Source of the DNA: Streptomyces sp. IMTB 2501
GTDB lineage: Bacteria > Actinomycetota > Actinomycetes > Streptomycetales > Streptomycetaceae
Direction: 5' to 3'
Assembly: GCF_001953885.1 (NCBI RefSeq)
Contig: NZ_MQUS01000005.1
Span: 124,001 to 188,000 of the forward strand
Length of the DNA stretch: 64,000 nt
The translations under genes were made by a program, and so were the position numbers. Below are positions 1 to 9,258 of the stretch, piece by piece (position 1 is the first letter of the stretch; the number at the start of each line of letters is the position of its first letter). Under the pieces are notes generated by a model. It saw only the letters and a list, made by a program, of their open reading frames with translations. It ran no database searches and was not told the DNA's origin.

Positions 1-101
1 GTGGGCCAGCCTGGCCGCCAACTGCACCTTTGCCCAGGGGCTCCATACGGGTACATGGAGTATGAGAAGTGCTCATGTGTCCACATTCGGGGAGGCCGGT
101 G

Positions 102-557
102 ATGGCGCGGGTGGACGTCCGTGGTGACGACCTGGTCGTCCGTCTCACGTGGCGGGAACGGATCGCCGCGCGGCGTGGTGACGTACGGGTGCCGCTCGCG
201 GCGGTGTGCCGGGTGACCGTCGAACCCGCCTGGTGGCGCGCGCTGCGCGGTGACCCGCGGCGCGGGGTGTGGATTCCCGGGACCCGGTGCGTCGGCACGC
301 GCGGCCACCTCGCCGGGGCGGACTTCGTCGTGCTACGGCCCGGCAGACCCGTCGTATGCGTCGAACTGCGCCCCTCCGCCCCGTTCCGCCTCCTCGCCGT
401 CTCCGTGCCCGACCGCTCGCAGGCGGCGGCCACGGCTGCCTCGCTGGTCCGGGCCGCACCGGAGATCGACGCGTCCACACCGTGCCGGCAGCCGCTTCCG
501 GTGCCCGACGAGCGCGGTGAGGGGTGGCCGGGGCTTCCGGTTGCCGGCGAGAGCTGA
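102..557 (+). CDS. Hypothetical PH-like domain protein
   Basis: A 151-residue protein with no signal peptide or membrane segment. It is rich in short beta-strand-like stretches (RVDVRGDDLVVRLTWRER, VPLAAVCRVTVEP), which resembles the small bacterial PH-like proteins common in Streptomyces; this fold guess is an inference. The ATG at 102 was chosen because GGAGG lies seven bases upstream; a GTG at 69 is a longer alternative. A palindromic stretch, CTCCAT and ATGGAG around 41-60, lies upstream and could be an operator. The next gene is convergent. No catalytic motif is visible and no function is claimed. Confidence 0.75.
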   Translation: MARVDVRGDDLVVRLTWRERIAARRGDVRVPLAAVCRVTVEPAWWRALRGDPRRGVWIPGTRCVGTRGHLAGADFVVLRPGRPVVCVELRPSAPFRLLAVSVPDRSQAAATAASLVRAAPEIDASTPCRQPLPVPDERGEGWPGLPVAGES

Positions 558-573
558 ACGGCTGATCAGGGGC

Positions 574-1449
574 TCAGCGGAGTCGGCGGGCGATCTCCAG
601 TCGGTAGTCCTCCACCGGCTCGCCGTCCTCCACGTCCCACAGCGCGTTCTGCAGCAGCCGGCCCAGCGTCCAGGCGCGGGCCCGCTCCCGGTCCAGGCCG
701 AGGACGTCCGTCAGCGCGTCGAAGCGCCACCGCACCTCGGCCGCCTCGAAACGGTTGGCCAGCGCGGGCCACAGCTCGAAGCCCGGATCACCGGCCAGCG
801 GCTTGGGATCGATGGCCAGCCAGTCGGCGCGCTCGGCGGCGAGGACGTTCTCGAAATGCAGATCCCAGTGCAGCAGCCGGTCGCCCGGCTCGGCGACGGC
901 CTCGCGCACGGCGGCCGCACAGTCCGCGAGCAGCCGGCGGACCGCCGGGTCCGGGATGCGCTCCAGCGCCCACGGAGTCCGCTCCAGCATCGCCTCGGCG
1001 ATGTCCCCGAGCCGTCGCATCCCGGGCGGCGCCGGGAAGGAGGTGAGGTGGGCCAGCAACCGGGCGACGACCAGGACGGCCGCGCGGGTGTCCGCCATCG
1101 TGGAAAGCATCCGGGACTCGTCCAGCCGCTCCAGCAGCATGGCGCCCGTCTCCGGGTCGTGCTCCAGCAGCCGTACGGCCCCGTCGCCGTCCCACACCCG
1201 CAGCGCGGCCGGCTCCCCCTCGGTCTCCTCGTCCAGCAGCTGCAGCTTGAGAACGGCCCGGCAGCCATCGGCGCGGACCACCGGCAGGACCAGCGCGCTG
1301 ACCCCGTTCATGGAAGGACCGTCGAGCCGCAACCGCCAGCGCTCCAGGAAATCCGCCGCCAGATCCGGCAGCCCGGCGACGAAGGCCCGGCCCGCCGCAC
1401 CGTTGTACGTCTCCTGCGCTTCCGCGAGATCACCGGGAATGTCAATCAC
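574..1449 (-). CDS. Aminoglycoside/hydroxyurea phosphotransferase family kinase
   Basis: A 291-residue soluble protein of the APH(6)/hydroxyurea kinase family, which uses ATP to phosphorylate small molecules such as streptomycin. The nucleotide-lysine candidate is in AVLKLQ (about K68). The catalytic loop HWDLHFEN (H194, D196, N201) is followed by a metal-binding IDPKPLAGD. Length is normal for the family. It stands alone and is divergent from the rhomboid-like gene, with about 20-35 bases between the starts, so promoters must overlap. Whether it confers resistance or phosphorylates a cell metabolite cannot be told from sequence; intrinsic copies are common in Streptomyces. Confidence 0.85.
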   Translation of the reverse strand: MIDIPGDLAEAQETYNGAAGRAFVAGLPDLAADFLERWRLRLDGPSMNGVSALVLPVVRADGCRAVLKLQLLDEETEGEPAALRVWDGDGAVRLLEHDPETGAMLLERLDESRMLSTMADTRAAVLVVARLLAHLTSFPAPPGMRRLGDIAEAMLERTPWALERIPDPAVRRLLADCAAAVREAVAEPGDRLLHWDLHFENVLAAERADWLAIDPKPLAGDPGFELWPALANRFEAAEVRWRFDALTDVLGLDRERARAWTLGRLLQNALWDVEDGEPVEDYRLEIARRLR

Positions 1450-1483
1450 GCACCGGACGATACTGGCGTGCGTGAATCAGCTC

Positions 1484-2137
1484 ATGCGAATCAACCGGGG
1501 CCTCGGCGGAGTGTGGGCGTACGTCCGCAGTGCCCCCGGCACGTATGTCTGGCTGGCAGTCCTGTTCGTCACCACCGTCGCGCTGCACCAGATGTCGCCG
1601 GATTTCGAAGAACTCTTCCTGCGGCAGCGATCGACCAACATCCACGAGCTGTCACACAACCCGGTACGCGTCCTCGTCGCCAGCGCGATGTGGATCGACA
1701 GCGGCCGCTGGCTCCCGTACGTCCTGCTGTACAGCATCTTCCACGCACAGGCCGAACGCTGGCTCGGCACGCCCCGCTGGCTCGCGGTGTGCGCACTGGC
1801 CCACGTGCTGGCCTCACTGATCAGCGAGGGGGCACTCCTGGTCGCGATCCAGAGCGGCGTGGCCCACCGCTCCGCCGTCAACACCCTGGACATCGGCGTC
1901 AGTTACGCACTGGCCGGAGTCATCGGCGTCCTCACCTACCGGATCGCACCGCCCTGGCGGTACGCCTACCTCCTCGTCGTACTGATCTTCTTCGGACTGC
2001 CCTTGGCCCAAGGGCCGACCTTCACGGAACTCGGCCACTTCCTCTCCGTACTCATCGGGCTGGCCTGCTGTCCACTGACCAGAACCCGCGGAAAAGCATG
2101 GAATCCGAAGGAGACACTGGCCACCCTCAGGGGTTAA
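1484..2137 (+). CDS. Rhomboid-like integral membrane protein
   Basis: A 217-residue polytopic membrane protein with about six hydrophobic segments. It resembles actinobacterial rhomboid-like proteins. The serine region reads DIGVSYALAG (S140), where classical proteases have GxSG, and a later membrane helix has a histidine in ELGHFLSVLIG (H185), so a Ser-His pair may exist although the motif is altered. Rhomboids cut other membrane proteins inside the bilayer, but activity here is unproven. The ATG at 1484 was used; a GTG at 1472 in the same frame would add four residues. It ends ten bases before the next gene, suggesting co-transcription. Confidence 0.75.
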   Translation: MRINRGLGGVWAYVRSAPGTYVWLAVLFVTTVALHQMSPDFEELFLRQRSTNIHELSHNPVRVLVASAMWIDSGRWLPYVLLYSIFHAQAERWLGTPRWLAVCALAHVLASLISEGALLVAIQSGVAHRSAVNTLDIGVSYALAGVIGVLTYRIAPPWRYAYLLVVLIFFGLPLAQGPTFTELGHFLSVLIGLACCPLTRTRGKAWNPKETLATLRG

Positions 2138-2147
2138 CGTCCCGGCC

Positions 2148-3554
2148 ATGAGCAGCTCGGCAAGCAGTGTCGTCAACGGCGGAATCTCCTACTGGTACGC
2201 GGACGACGGCCTCCCGGCCGTACGGGAACCCCTGCCCGGCGACGCATCCGCCGACGTCGTCATCGTCGGCGGCGGCTACACCGGCCTGTGGACGGCCTAC
2301 TACCTGAAGAAGGCCGCTCCCTACCTCCGCATCACCGTCCTGGAGCAGAAGTTCTGCGGCTACGGCGCCTCCGGCCGCAACGGCGGCTGGCTCTACAACG
2401 GCATCGCCGGCCGCGACCGGTACGCCGCACTGCACGGCCACGAGGCCGCCGTACGGCTGCAGAAGGCCATGAACGACACCGTCGCCGAGGTGATCACGGT
2501 CGCCGGGACCGAGGGCATCGACGCCGACATACACAAGGGCGGTGTCCTCGAAGTGGCCACCACACCTGCCCAGTTGGCCCGCCTCAAGGCCTTCCACCAG
2601 CACGAGCTGTCGTACGGTGAGAAGGACCGCGAACTGTACGGCGCCCGCGAGACCGCCGAACGGATCCGGATAGCCGACGCCGTGGGCTCCACCTGGACCC
2701 CGCACGGCGCCCGGCTGCACCCCGTGAAACTCGTCAAGGGTCTCGCGTCCGCGGTTGAGGCCCTCGGCGTGGTGATCCACGAGTCGACCCCGGTGACGGA
2801 GATCCGCCCCAAACACGCCGTCACGCCGTACGGCACCGTCCGTGCCCCCTACATCCTGCGCTGCACCGAGGGCTTCACGGCGTCCCTGAAGGGCCAGAAG
2901 CGCACCTGGCTCCCCATGAACTCCTCTATGATCGCCACCGAGCCACTGACCGGGGAACAGTGGTCCGCGATCGGCTGGAACGGCCGGGAGACCCTCGGCG
3001 ACATGGCCCACGCCTACATGTACGCCCAGCGCACCGCCGACGGCCGTATCGCCCTCGGAGGCCGCGGGGTGCCGTACCGCTTCGGTTCGCGGACGGACAA
3101 CGACGGCCGCACCCAGCAGGCGACCATCGACGCCCTCCACGAGATCCTCACCCGCTTCTTCCCGTCCCTCGCGGGCCTGCGGGTGGAGTACGCCTGGTCG
3201 GGCGTCCTCGGCGTGCCGCGCGACTGGTGCGCCACGGTGACCCTCGACCGCTCCACCGGCCTCGGCTGGGCCGGCGGCTACGTCGGCTCCGGCGTCGCCA
3301 CCACCAACCTGGCCGGCCGCGTCCTGCGCGACCTGGTCCAGCAGGACTCCGGCCAGGGCGGCCGCACCGAACTGACCGACCTGCCCTGGGTCAACCACAA
3401 GGTCCGCAAATGGGAGCCGGAACCTTTCCGCTGGCTCGGCGTCCACGGCATGTACGCCACCTACCGCACGGCCGACCAGCGCGAACGGCTCCGGCCGAGG
3501 ACGGAGTCCTCCCGGCTGGCGAAGGCGGCGGACCGGGTGGCGGGGCGGCACTGA
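2148..3554 (+). CDS. FAD-dependent amine/amino-acid oxidoreductase (DAO family)
   Basis: A 468-residue cytoplasmic flavoprotein of the D-amino-acid oxidase/GlpO fold. The FAD Rossmann motif VVIVGGGYTGLWTAYYL is at about residues 29-45, a second contact is YGASGRNGGWL, and the C-terminal FAD motif GYVGSGVATTNLAGR is near residue 385. Proteins of this shape often oxidise gamma-glutamylated amines or polyamines (PuuB-like). The following gene is a spermidine/diamine acetyltransferase-like GNAT, giving weak support for amine catabolism; the substrate remains an inference. It begins just after the rhomboid-like gene. Confidence 0.85.
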   Translation: MSSSASSVVNGGISYWYADDGLPAVREPLPGDASADVVIVGGGYTGLWTAYYLKKAAPYLRITVLEQKFCGYGASGRNGGWLYNGIAGRDRYAALHGHEAAVRLQKAMNDTVAEVITVAGTEGIDADIHKGGVLEVATTPAQLARLKAFHQHELSYGEKDRELYGARETAERIRIADAVGSTWTPHGARLHPVKLVKGLASAVEALGVVIHESTPVTEIRPKHAVTPYGTVRAPYILRCTEGFTASLKGQKRTWLPMNSSMIATEPLTGEQWSAIGWNGRETLGDMAHAYMYAQRTADGRIALGGRGVPYRFGSRTDNDGRTQQATIDALHEILTRFFPSLAGLRVEYAWSGVLGVPRDWCATVTLDRSTGLGWAGGYVGSGVATTNLAGRVLRDLVQQDSGQGGRTELTDLPWVNHKVRKWEPEPFRWLGVHGMYATYRTADQRERLRPRTESSRLAKAADRVAGRH

Positions 3555-3595
3555 GGGGAGTGCCCCGGCACGGTGGGCCCGGTTAGCCTCCCCTC

Positions 3596-4075
3596 ATGAT
3601 TCGTACCGCGAGCCCTGCCGACATCCCCGTCATCCACGCCCTCGTCCGTGAGCTGGCCGAGTACGAGAAGGCGCCCGAGGAGGCGCGGGCGAGTGAGGAG
3701 CAGTTGCGGGAGGCGTTGTTCGGGGAGCGGCCGGCTGCCTTCGCGCACATGGCGCTGGACGACGAGAGCGGTGAGCCGGTCGGGTTCGCGCTGTGGTTCT
3801 TGAACTTCTCGACGTGGCGCGGGGCGCACGGGATCTACCTGGAGGACCTGTACGTCCGCCCGAGCGCGCGGGGTGGCGGCCACGGGCGGGCGCTGCTGAC
3901 GGAGCTGGCGCGGATCTGTGTGGAGCGGGGGTACGAGCGTCTGGAGTGGTCGGTGCTGGACTGGAACCGGCCGGCGATCGGTTTCTACGAGGCGCTGGGA
4001 GCGCGTCCGCAGGACGAGTGGACGGTGTACCGGCTCACGGACGGGGCGCTGACGGCGCTGGGCTCGGGCCACTGA
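3596..4075 (+). CDS. GNAT N-acetyltransferase, SSAT-like
   Basis: A 159-residue single-domain GNAT enzyme that transfers acetyl from acetyl-CoA to an amine. The opening IRTASPADIPVIHALVRELAEYEKAP, quoted here only as a family marker at residues 2-27, is typical of diamine/spermidine acetyltransferases. The acetyl-CoA loop is VRPSARGGGHGRAL, and the C-terminal SVLDWNRPAIGFYEALGA is a classical motif B region. It follows the flavin amine oxidoreductase gene by 41 bases on the same strand, consistent with amine metabolism. The exact substrate is not shown by sequence. Confidence 0.88.
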   Translation: MIRTASPADIPVIHALVRELAEYEKAPEEARASEEQLREALFGERPAAFAHMALDDESGEPVGFALWFLNFSTWRGAHGIYLEDLYVRPSARGGGHGRALLTELARICVERGYERLEWSVLDWNRPAIGFYEALGARPQDEWTVYRLTDGALTALGSGH

Positions 4076-4102
4076 CCGCGGTGCGGGTGCTCGGCCGGTG
4101 GC

Positions 4103-5074
4103 TCATGGCTCCAGCACCACCTTTCCGACCGTGCCTCGGTTCTCCAGTGCGCGGTGTGCGGCGGCGGCCCGGGCGAGGGGGAAGCGGGTGACGGCCGGGC
4201 GGAGCCGGCCGCGGGCGGCCTCGGCGAGCGCACGCAGTTCGAGCGCGCGCAGGCCGCCCGCCTTGCGGAGCATCGCCGGGCCGAGCACGGACTCGGAGAG
4301 CCCTTCGACGAGGTACCCCTCGCCCTCTGCAATGCCCTGTGCCGACCAGCCGAAGACCAGGTGCCGCCCGCCGGGTCCGAGCAGGGCGACGGCCTGGCGG
4401 GCCACCTCGCCGCCGACACCGTCGTAGACGATCGTGGCCGGGCGTCCGCCCAGGTGCGCGCGGACCTTCGCAGGCCATGCGGTGTCGGTGTAGTCCACGG
4501 CGAGATCGGCGCCGGCCGCCCGGACCCGGGCGGCCTTCGCGGCGCCGCCCGCGAGCCCGATCACGGTGGCACCGGCGTTCTCGGCGTACTGCACGAGCAG
4601 GGTGCCGATGCCGCCGGCGGCGGCCGGTACGACGACCACGTCGTCCGGTCCCGGCTCGGCGAACTGCACGATGCCGAGCGCGGTGCGCCCGGTGCCGATC
4701 ATGGCGACCGCTTCGGCGAAGTCCAGGTTCTCCGGGATCTCGTGCACGCGGTCGACATCGGTGACGGCGAGTTCGGCGTAGCCTCCGGGCGCGAAGCCGA
4801 GGTGGGCCACGACCCGTCTGCCCAGCCACAGTCCGTCGACTCCGGCGCCGAGGGCGTCCACGACTCCGGCGACCTCCCGGCCGGGCACGGTCGGCAGTGC
4901 GGGCCGTTCGGGCAGCGGGCCCTGGTGCCCGGCGCGCAGGGCCGTGTCGAGCAGGTGCACCCCGGCCGCGGCCACCGCGATCCGCAGCCGGCCGGGAGCG
5001 GGCAGCGGGTCCTCGGCCGGCTCGTAGGTGAGGTTCTCGGCGGGGCCGAAGGCGTGGAGGCGGACGGCGTACAT
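4103..5074 (-). CDS. Zinc-binding-type quinone oxidoreductase (MDR family)
   Basis: A 323-residue NADPH-dependent medium-chain reductase of the quinone oxidoreductase group. It has a GroES-like N-terminal half (MYAVRLHAFGPAENL) and a Rossmann half with AAAGGIGTLLVQYAENAGA. No cysteine-rich structural zinc lobe is visible, so it is probably zinc-free. The start at 5074 was chosen because MYAVRLHAFG is the usual family N-terminus; an upstream GTG would add 23 unrelated residues. It probably reduces quinones or enones in the cytoplasm. It is convergent with the GNAT gene. Confidence 0.87.
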   Translation of the reverse strand: MYAVRLHAFGPAENLTYEPAEDPLPAPGRLRIAVAAAGVHLLDTALRAGHQGPLPERPALPTVPGREVAGVVDALGAGVDGLWLGRRVVAHLGFAPGGYAELAVTDVDRVHEIPENLDFAEAVAMIGTGRTALGIVQFAEPGPDDVVVVPAAAGGIGTLLVQYAENAGATVIGLAGGAAKAARVRAAGADLAVDYTDTAWPAKVRAHLGGRPATIVYDGVGGEVARQAVALLGPGGRHLVFGWSAQGIAEGEGYLVEGLSESVLGPAMLRKAGGLRALELRALAEAARGRLRPAVTRFPLARAAAAHRALENRGTVGKVVLEP

Positions 5075-5123
5075 GGTGTTCCCCCAGGAGGACGGCTGTC
5101 TCTTCCCGGCCCACCCTGCGACC

Positions 5124-6284
5124 TCAAGCACGCTTGAGGTCAACCGCGGGTCGGCCGAGGATCAGGGAGACCGCCGTGACCGCGCTGTTGAAGGACACCT
5201 CCGACAGCACGCCCGGCGCCGCCACCGAGTCGCCCGCGAGGTACACGCCGTCGCCCCGGTCGACGGCGGGCCGGTCCCGCCAGGTGCTGCCCGGCAGGTC
5301 CACGGCCCCGGTACGGCCGTCCGCCACGGCCTCCCGCCGCCAGGTCAGCCGCCGGCGCCAGTCCCGGAAGCCCAGGTCGAGCAGTTCCTCGGCGCGGGCC
5401 AGCCCGTCGGCGCGGGTCTCGTCCGGCCCGATCGGGAGGTGCGCCTGGATGAGCTGTTCCCCGGCCGGAGCGAGAGTCCGGTCCGGCGCCGTGCACCGCT
5501 CGAACCAGCCGGTCGCGTCGAGGTCGGAGAGGATGAAGGGGTCGCCGCGCCGGGCCCGCAGGGCGAGGTCGAGCAGGACGGTACGGCCGCTCGGCCAGGT
5601 CAGCGAGTCATCGCCGAGCAGCCGCCGGGCGGCGGGCAACGAGGTGGCGACGACCACGGGCGTGCCGGTGGGCAGTTCGTCGACGCGGGACAGCGTCTCG
5701 ACCCGCACGCCCAGGCTTCCGGCCCGTGCGGCCATCCGGCCGATCAGGGGGCCCCAGCCGCCGACCGGGTAGTGCGCTTCCGGTGGCAGTTTGGTGGCCC
5801 GGCGCAGGCGTTCCTGCACGAACGCGGCGGACAGGGCGCCCGGGTCGTGATGGAAGAGGGCGACGGCCGCGTAGTGGGCGGCGGCGCGGGCGCCCTCCTC
5901 GCCCGCGATGCCGGTCGCCCAGCTGAGGAAGTCGGCGTCGGCGGGGGCCTGGCGGACGCCGGGGCGCAGCAGCTTCAGCATTCCGAAGGGCGGGGTGCGG
6001 CGCAGGGCGCCGTGGTGGCGCAGCCGCAGCCGGGCGGCGTCCAGGGGCGGGATCGGGGCGAGCGGGCCGATGAGGTCGCGCTGCTTGAGCCAGGTCCAGT
6101 GCGGGCCGCCGTTGTAGAGGGCGTGCGGGCCCTCGTTGGTGCGGTACGGGCCCTCGGCGGTGCGGGCGCGGCCGCCCGGGGTGTGGTGGGCCTCGTACAG
6201 GGTGACCTCGGCGCCTGCCTCGGCGGCGGTGATCGCGGCGACGAGTCCTGCGAAGCCGCCTCCGATGACGGTGATGTGGGGCAT
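5124..6284 (-). CDS. NAD(P)/FAD-dependent oxidoreductase, phytoene-desaturase-like
   Basis: A 386-residue flavoprotein. It opens with the dinucleotide motif ITVIGGGFAGLVAAITAAEAG and the ERGGRA-like HHTPGGRAR. The C-terminal FAD contact is DGVYLAGDSVAAPGVLSEVSF. The fold matches amine oxidase/phytoene desaturase relatives, but no carotenoid genes are nearby, so the substrate is unknown. The ATG at 6284 places the Rossmann motif at residue 3, as usual. Upstream, 6320-6372 has short direct repeats (CACGCGTACGGC twice, GGTCTGCACGGC twice) that may carry the promoter or an operator. Confidence 0.82.
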   Translation of the reverse strand: MPHITVIGGGFAGLVAAITAAEAGAEVTLYEAHHTPGGRARTAEGPYRTNEGPHALYNGGPHWTWLKQRDLIGPLAPIPPLDAARLRLRHHGALRRTPPFGMLKLLRPGVRQAPADADFLSWATGIAGEEGARAAAHYAAVALFHHDPGALSAAFVQERLRRATKLPPEAHYPVGGWGPLIGRMAARAGSLGVRVETLSRVDELPTGTPVVVATSLPAARRLLGDDSLTWPSGRTVLLDLALRARRGDPFILSDLDATGWFERCTAPDRTLAPAGEQLIQAHLPIGPDETRADGLARAEELLDLGFRDWRRRLTWRREAVADGRTGAVDLPGSTWRDRPAVDRGDGVYLAGDSVAAPGVLSEVSFNSAVTAVSLILGRPAVDLKRA

Positions 6285-6476
6285 GGGGCGGGTTCTCCCT
6301 CGGGTCGGTTCGGCTGGTTCACGCGTACGGCTGTTGCACGCGTACGGCCGGTCTGCACGGCCGGTCTGCACGGCTGTGGGTACGACCGGTCGTGACTACG
6401 ACGGCGAGGGGGCGCCGGAATGTGACACTGTCCGCGTTTTTCCAGGTCAGGTGGATTGTCAGTGGTGGGGTGCAGC

Positions 6477-7178
6477 ATGGGGGACATGGCGAGGAGAGCG
6501 ACGGGCGGCGGCCGTGCGGCGGGCCGGGCAGGGGTGAAGGGTGCGCGACGGCCGGAGCTGCGGCTGCCGCCTCTGGAGCCGTGGCAGGAGGGGGAGCTGG
6601 CGCCCGACGGGGACTATGACGGGCTGGAGTTCAGGGACGCGGACCTGACGGGGCAGGACGGCGTGGGCGCCCGGTTCATGGACTGTGCGCTGACGGACTG
6701 TGTGGTGGACGGGACGGCGCTGGGGCGGGCCAGAGTGCTGGACTCGGTCCTGACGGGGCTGCGCGGGGTGGGGACGCATCTCGCCGAGTCCACGTTCCGG
6801 GACGTCGAGCTGGTCGACGCCCGGCTGGGCGGCACACAGTTGCACGGCGCCGTCCTGGAGCGGGTCGTGGTGCGCGGCGGCAAGATCGACTATCTGAACC
6901 TGCGCGAGGCCCGCCTCAAGGACGTCGTGTTCGAGTCCTGCGTCCTGGTCGAGCCGGACTTCGCGGGCGCGACCCTGGAGCGGGTGGAGTTCGTCGACTG
7001 TGCGCTGAGAGAGGCCGACTTCGGCAGCGCGACGCTGAAGGACGTGGACCTGCGGGGGGCCGCTCCGCTGGAGATCGTGCGGGGACTGGACCGGCTGTCA
7101 GGGGCCGTGATCAGCACCGGGCAACTGCTGGATCTGGCACCGGTGCTGGCGGCGGAGCTGGGGATCCGGGTGGAGTAG
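6477..7178 (+). CDS. Pentapeptide repeat protein
   Basis: A 233-residue soluble protein made largely of pentapeptide repeats, A(D/N)LXX-like, from about residue 45 to 205 (examples: FRDADLTGQD, LREARLKDVV, LREADFGSAT). Such repeats form a right-handed square beta helix. Some members bind DNA gyrase, but most have no known role and nothing here points to gyrase. The N-terminus is basic and low in complexity. ATG 6477 was preferred over an upstream in-frame GTG. It stands alone, with a short gap before the next, convergent gene. Confidence 0.85.
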   Translation: MGDMARRATGGGRAAGRAGVKGARRPELRLPPLEPWQEGELAPDGDYDGLEFRDADLTGQDGVGARFMDCALTDCVVDGTALGRARVLDSVLTGLRGVGTHLAESTFRDVELVDARLGGTQLHGAVLERVVVRGGKIDYLNLREARLKDVVFESCVLVEPDFAGATLERVEFVDCALREADFGSATLKDVDLRGAAPLEIVRGLDRLSGAVISTGQLLDLAPVLAAELGIRVE

Positions 7179-7212
7179 GGCTTGGCTTGGCGCCTGATCC
7201 GCCGAACAGGCG

Positions 7213-7713
7213 CTACGGCACTCGGGGGAAGCGGGCCTGCAGGGTCCAGACGGCCGGATTCTCCGCGAGGTCCTCATGGAGGTCGGTGAGGTCCGCGATC
7301 AGGTCGTGCAGGAAGTCGCGGGCCTCGCGGCGCAGTTCGGTGTGGGAGAAGGAGAGCGGGGACTCCTCGGCCGGCGCCCAGTCGGCGGTGATGTCCACCC
7401 AGCCGAAGCGGCGCTCGAAGAGCATCCGGTCGGTGGACTCGGTGAAGTCCAGTTCCGCCCGCTGCGGCCGGGCGGCGCGGGAGCCCATCGGATCCCGGTC
7501 CAGCCGCTCCGCGATGTCGCACAGCGCCCACGCGAAGTCCAGCACCGGCACCCATCCCCAGGCTGTGGACAGCTCCCGGTCGGTCTTGGTGTCCGCGAGA
7601 TACACGTCACCGCAGAACAGGTCGTGGCGCAGCGCGCGGACGTCCGCGCGGCGGTAGTCGGTCTGCGGGGGGTCCGGGAACCGGTTGGAGAGGGCGTAGC
7701 CGATGTCGAGCAC
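7213..7713 (-). CDS. Conserved hypothetical protein (DUF7878-like)
   Basis: A 166-residue soluble protein that I recall as conserved in Streptomyces, with landmarks ALSNRFPDPPQTDYRRADVR, STAWGWVPVLDFAWAL and FTESTDRMLFERRFGWVDI. It has no membrane segment, signal peptide or known catalytic motif. The GTG at 7713 (MLDIGYALSN) was chosen because homologues begin near this point; in-frame GTG codons at 7740 and 7752 are alternatives, and no start has a strong ribosome binding site. It is divergent from the M1 peptidase gene. No function is offered. Confidence 0.65.
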   Translation of the reverse strand: MLDIGYALSNRFPDPPQTDYRRADVRALRHDLFCGDVYLADTKTDRELSTAWGWVPVLDFAWALCDIAERLDRDPMGSRAARPQRAELDFTESTDRMLFERRFGWVDITADWAPAEESPLSFSHTELRREARDFLHDLIADLTDLHEDLAENPAVWTLQARFPRVP

Positions 7714-7766
7714 GGAAGAGATGGTGACACGCTTCGGCACACACCCCGGCACATAAGATCACTGAC

Positions 7767-9170
7767 ATGTCCAGATCCGTACGCCTTGTCCCGGCCGCCG
7801 CGGCCCTGCTCACCCTCGCTCTCACCACCACCGCGTGCGGCGGCGGGGTCGGCGGGGTCCACGGCACCCCGGGCGGCTCCGGCGTACGCGATCCGTACTT
7901 CCCGAAGGCCGGCAACGGGGGCTACGACGTCGGGCACTACGACCTGACCCTCGACTACACCCCCGCCGGCCGTCATCTCACCGGCACGGCGGTGATCACC
8001 GCCCGCGCCACCCAGGATCTGTCCGCCTTCAATCTCGACCTCGCCGGGCTGGATGTGGACTCGGTCACCGTGGAGGGCAAACAGGCCCGCTTCGCCCGGG
8101 CCGGCCAGGAACTCACCGTCCGGCCGCACGACGACCTGAGCAAAGGAGAAACGTTCCGCACCACCGTCCGCTACTCGGGCACCCCGCGCACCCTCGCCGA
8201 CCCCGACGGCTCGAAGGAGGGCTGGCTGCCCAGCGCGGACGGCGCCCTCGGCCTCGGCGAACCCGTCGGCTCCATGGCCTGGTTCCCCGGCAATCACCAC
8301 CCTTCCGACAAGGCGACGTACGACGTCAGGGTCACCGTCCCCAAGGGGCTCCAGGCGGTCTCCAACGGCGAGTTGGCGGACCAGTCCACCAAGGGCGGCC
8401 GTACGACCTTCCACTGGCACACCGCCCAGCCCATGGCGAGCTATCTCGCCATGGTCGCCGTCGGTCACTACGACATCGCCCGCAGCACGGGCCCGCACGG
8501 CCTGCCGATCCTGACCGCCGTCGAGGCCACCCAGGCGAAGGACACCAAGGACGTGCTGGCGAAGTTTCCCGACATAATCCACTGGGAGGAGATCAACTTC
8601 GGCCCGTACCCCTTCTCCTCCGCCGGCGCGATCGTCGCCGGCCCGGGCGCCGCCGGCTACGCCCTGGAGACCCAGAACCGGCCCGTCTTCCCCGCCGACC
8701 AGTTCGACACCGATACGCTCGTGCACGAACTCGCCCACCAGTGGTACGGCAACTCGGTCACCCCCAGGTCCTGGCAGGACATGTGGCTCAACGAGGCCTT
8801 CGCCACCTATGCGGAGTGGCTGTACTGGGAGGACCACGGGGGCAAGAGCGCCCAGCAGACCTTCATGGACTACTACAACGGCGACAACGACGCCATCTGG
8901 GCCTACCCGCCGGCGAAACCGTCGAGCGCCGCCCATATCTCCGACAGCCCCGTCTACCAGCGCGGCGCGATGGTCCTGCAGAAGATCCGGCAGAAGGTCG
9001 GCGACGACGCCTTCTACGACATCATCCAGGGCTGGGCCGCCGCCCACCGCTACGGCAACGCGGACACCGCCGACTTCACCGCGTACGTGGAGAAGAAGGC
9101 CCCGGGCCAGGACTTCAGCGAGATCTGGAAGGACTGGCTGTACGGCGACGGCAAGCCGGCCCATCCGTGA
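7767..9170 (+). CDS. M1 family zinc metallopeptidase lipoprotein
   Basis: A 467-residue exported aminopeptidase-like protein. The N-terminus is a lipoprotein signal with a lipobox ending in TTTAC (Cys about 24), so it is likely anchored outside the membrane. The M1 zinc site is HELAHQW (H320, E321, H324), followed 18 residues on by the glutamate in NEAFATYAEW. The usual GxMEN motif is altered (YALETQNRP near residue 295), which is common in these short actinobacterial M1 proteins. It may trim extracellular peptides. A strong hairpin lies just downstream. Confidence 0.9.
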   Translation: MSRSVRLVPAAAALLTLALTTTACGGGVGGVHGTPGGSGVRDPYFPKAGNGGYDVGHYDLTLDYTPAGRHLTGTAVITARATQDLSAFNLDLAGLDVDSVTVEGKQARFARAGQELTVRPHDDLSKGETFRTTVRYSGTPRTLADPDGSKEGWLPSADGALGLGEPVGSMAWFPGNHHPSDKATYDVRVTVPKGLQAVSNGELADQSTKGGRTTFHWHTAQPMASYLAMVAVGHYDIARSTGPHGLPILTAVEATQAKDTKDVLAKFPDIIHWEEINFGPYPFSSAGAIVAGPGAAGYALETQNRPVFPADQFDTDTLVHELAHQWYGNSVTPRSWQDMWLNEAFATYAEWLYWEDHGGKSAQQTFMDYYNGDNDAIWAYPPAKPSSAAHISDSPVYQRGAMVLQKIRQKVGDDAFYDIIQGWAAAHRYGNADTADFTAYVEKKAPGQDFSEIWKDWLYGDGKPAHP

Positions 9171-9197
9171 CCCCGCTCATGACCATCCGCACGCCTT

Positions 9198-9237
9198 GCA
9201 GTGCCTCGCTGGTCCTGGGGCCGGTGCGAGGCACTGC
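9198..9237. terminator. Bidirectional hairpin terminator
   Basis: A perfect 12-base inverted repeat, GCAGTGCCTCGC (9198-9209) and GCGAGGCACTGC (9226-9237), separates the convergent peptidase and terD genes. There is no long T tract, as is usual for GC-rich actinomycete terminators. Confidence 0.75.
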
Positions 9238-9258
9238 CGTAGCCCGGCGCGGCGTCTG

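Noticed and set aside
574..1449. Acquired antibiotic resistance gene
   Set aside because: The kinase-like gene sits in ordinary core DNA with no mobile element, and such intrinsic homologues are widespread.
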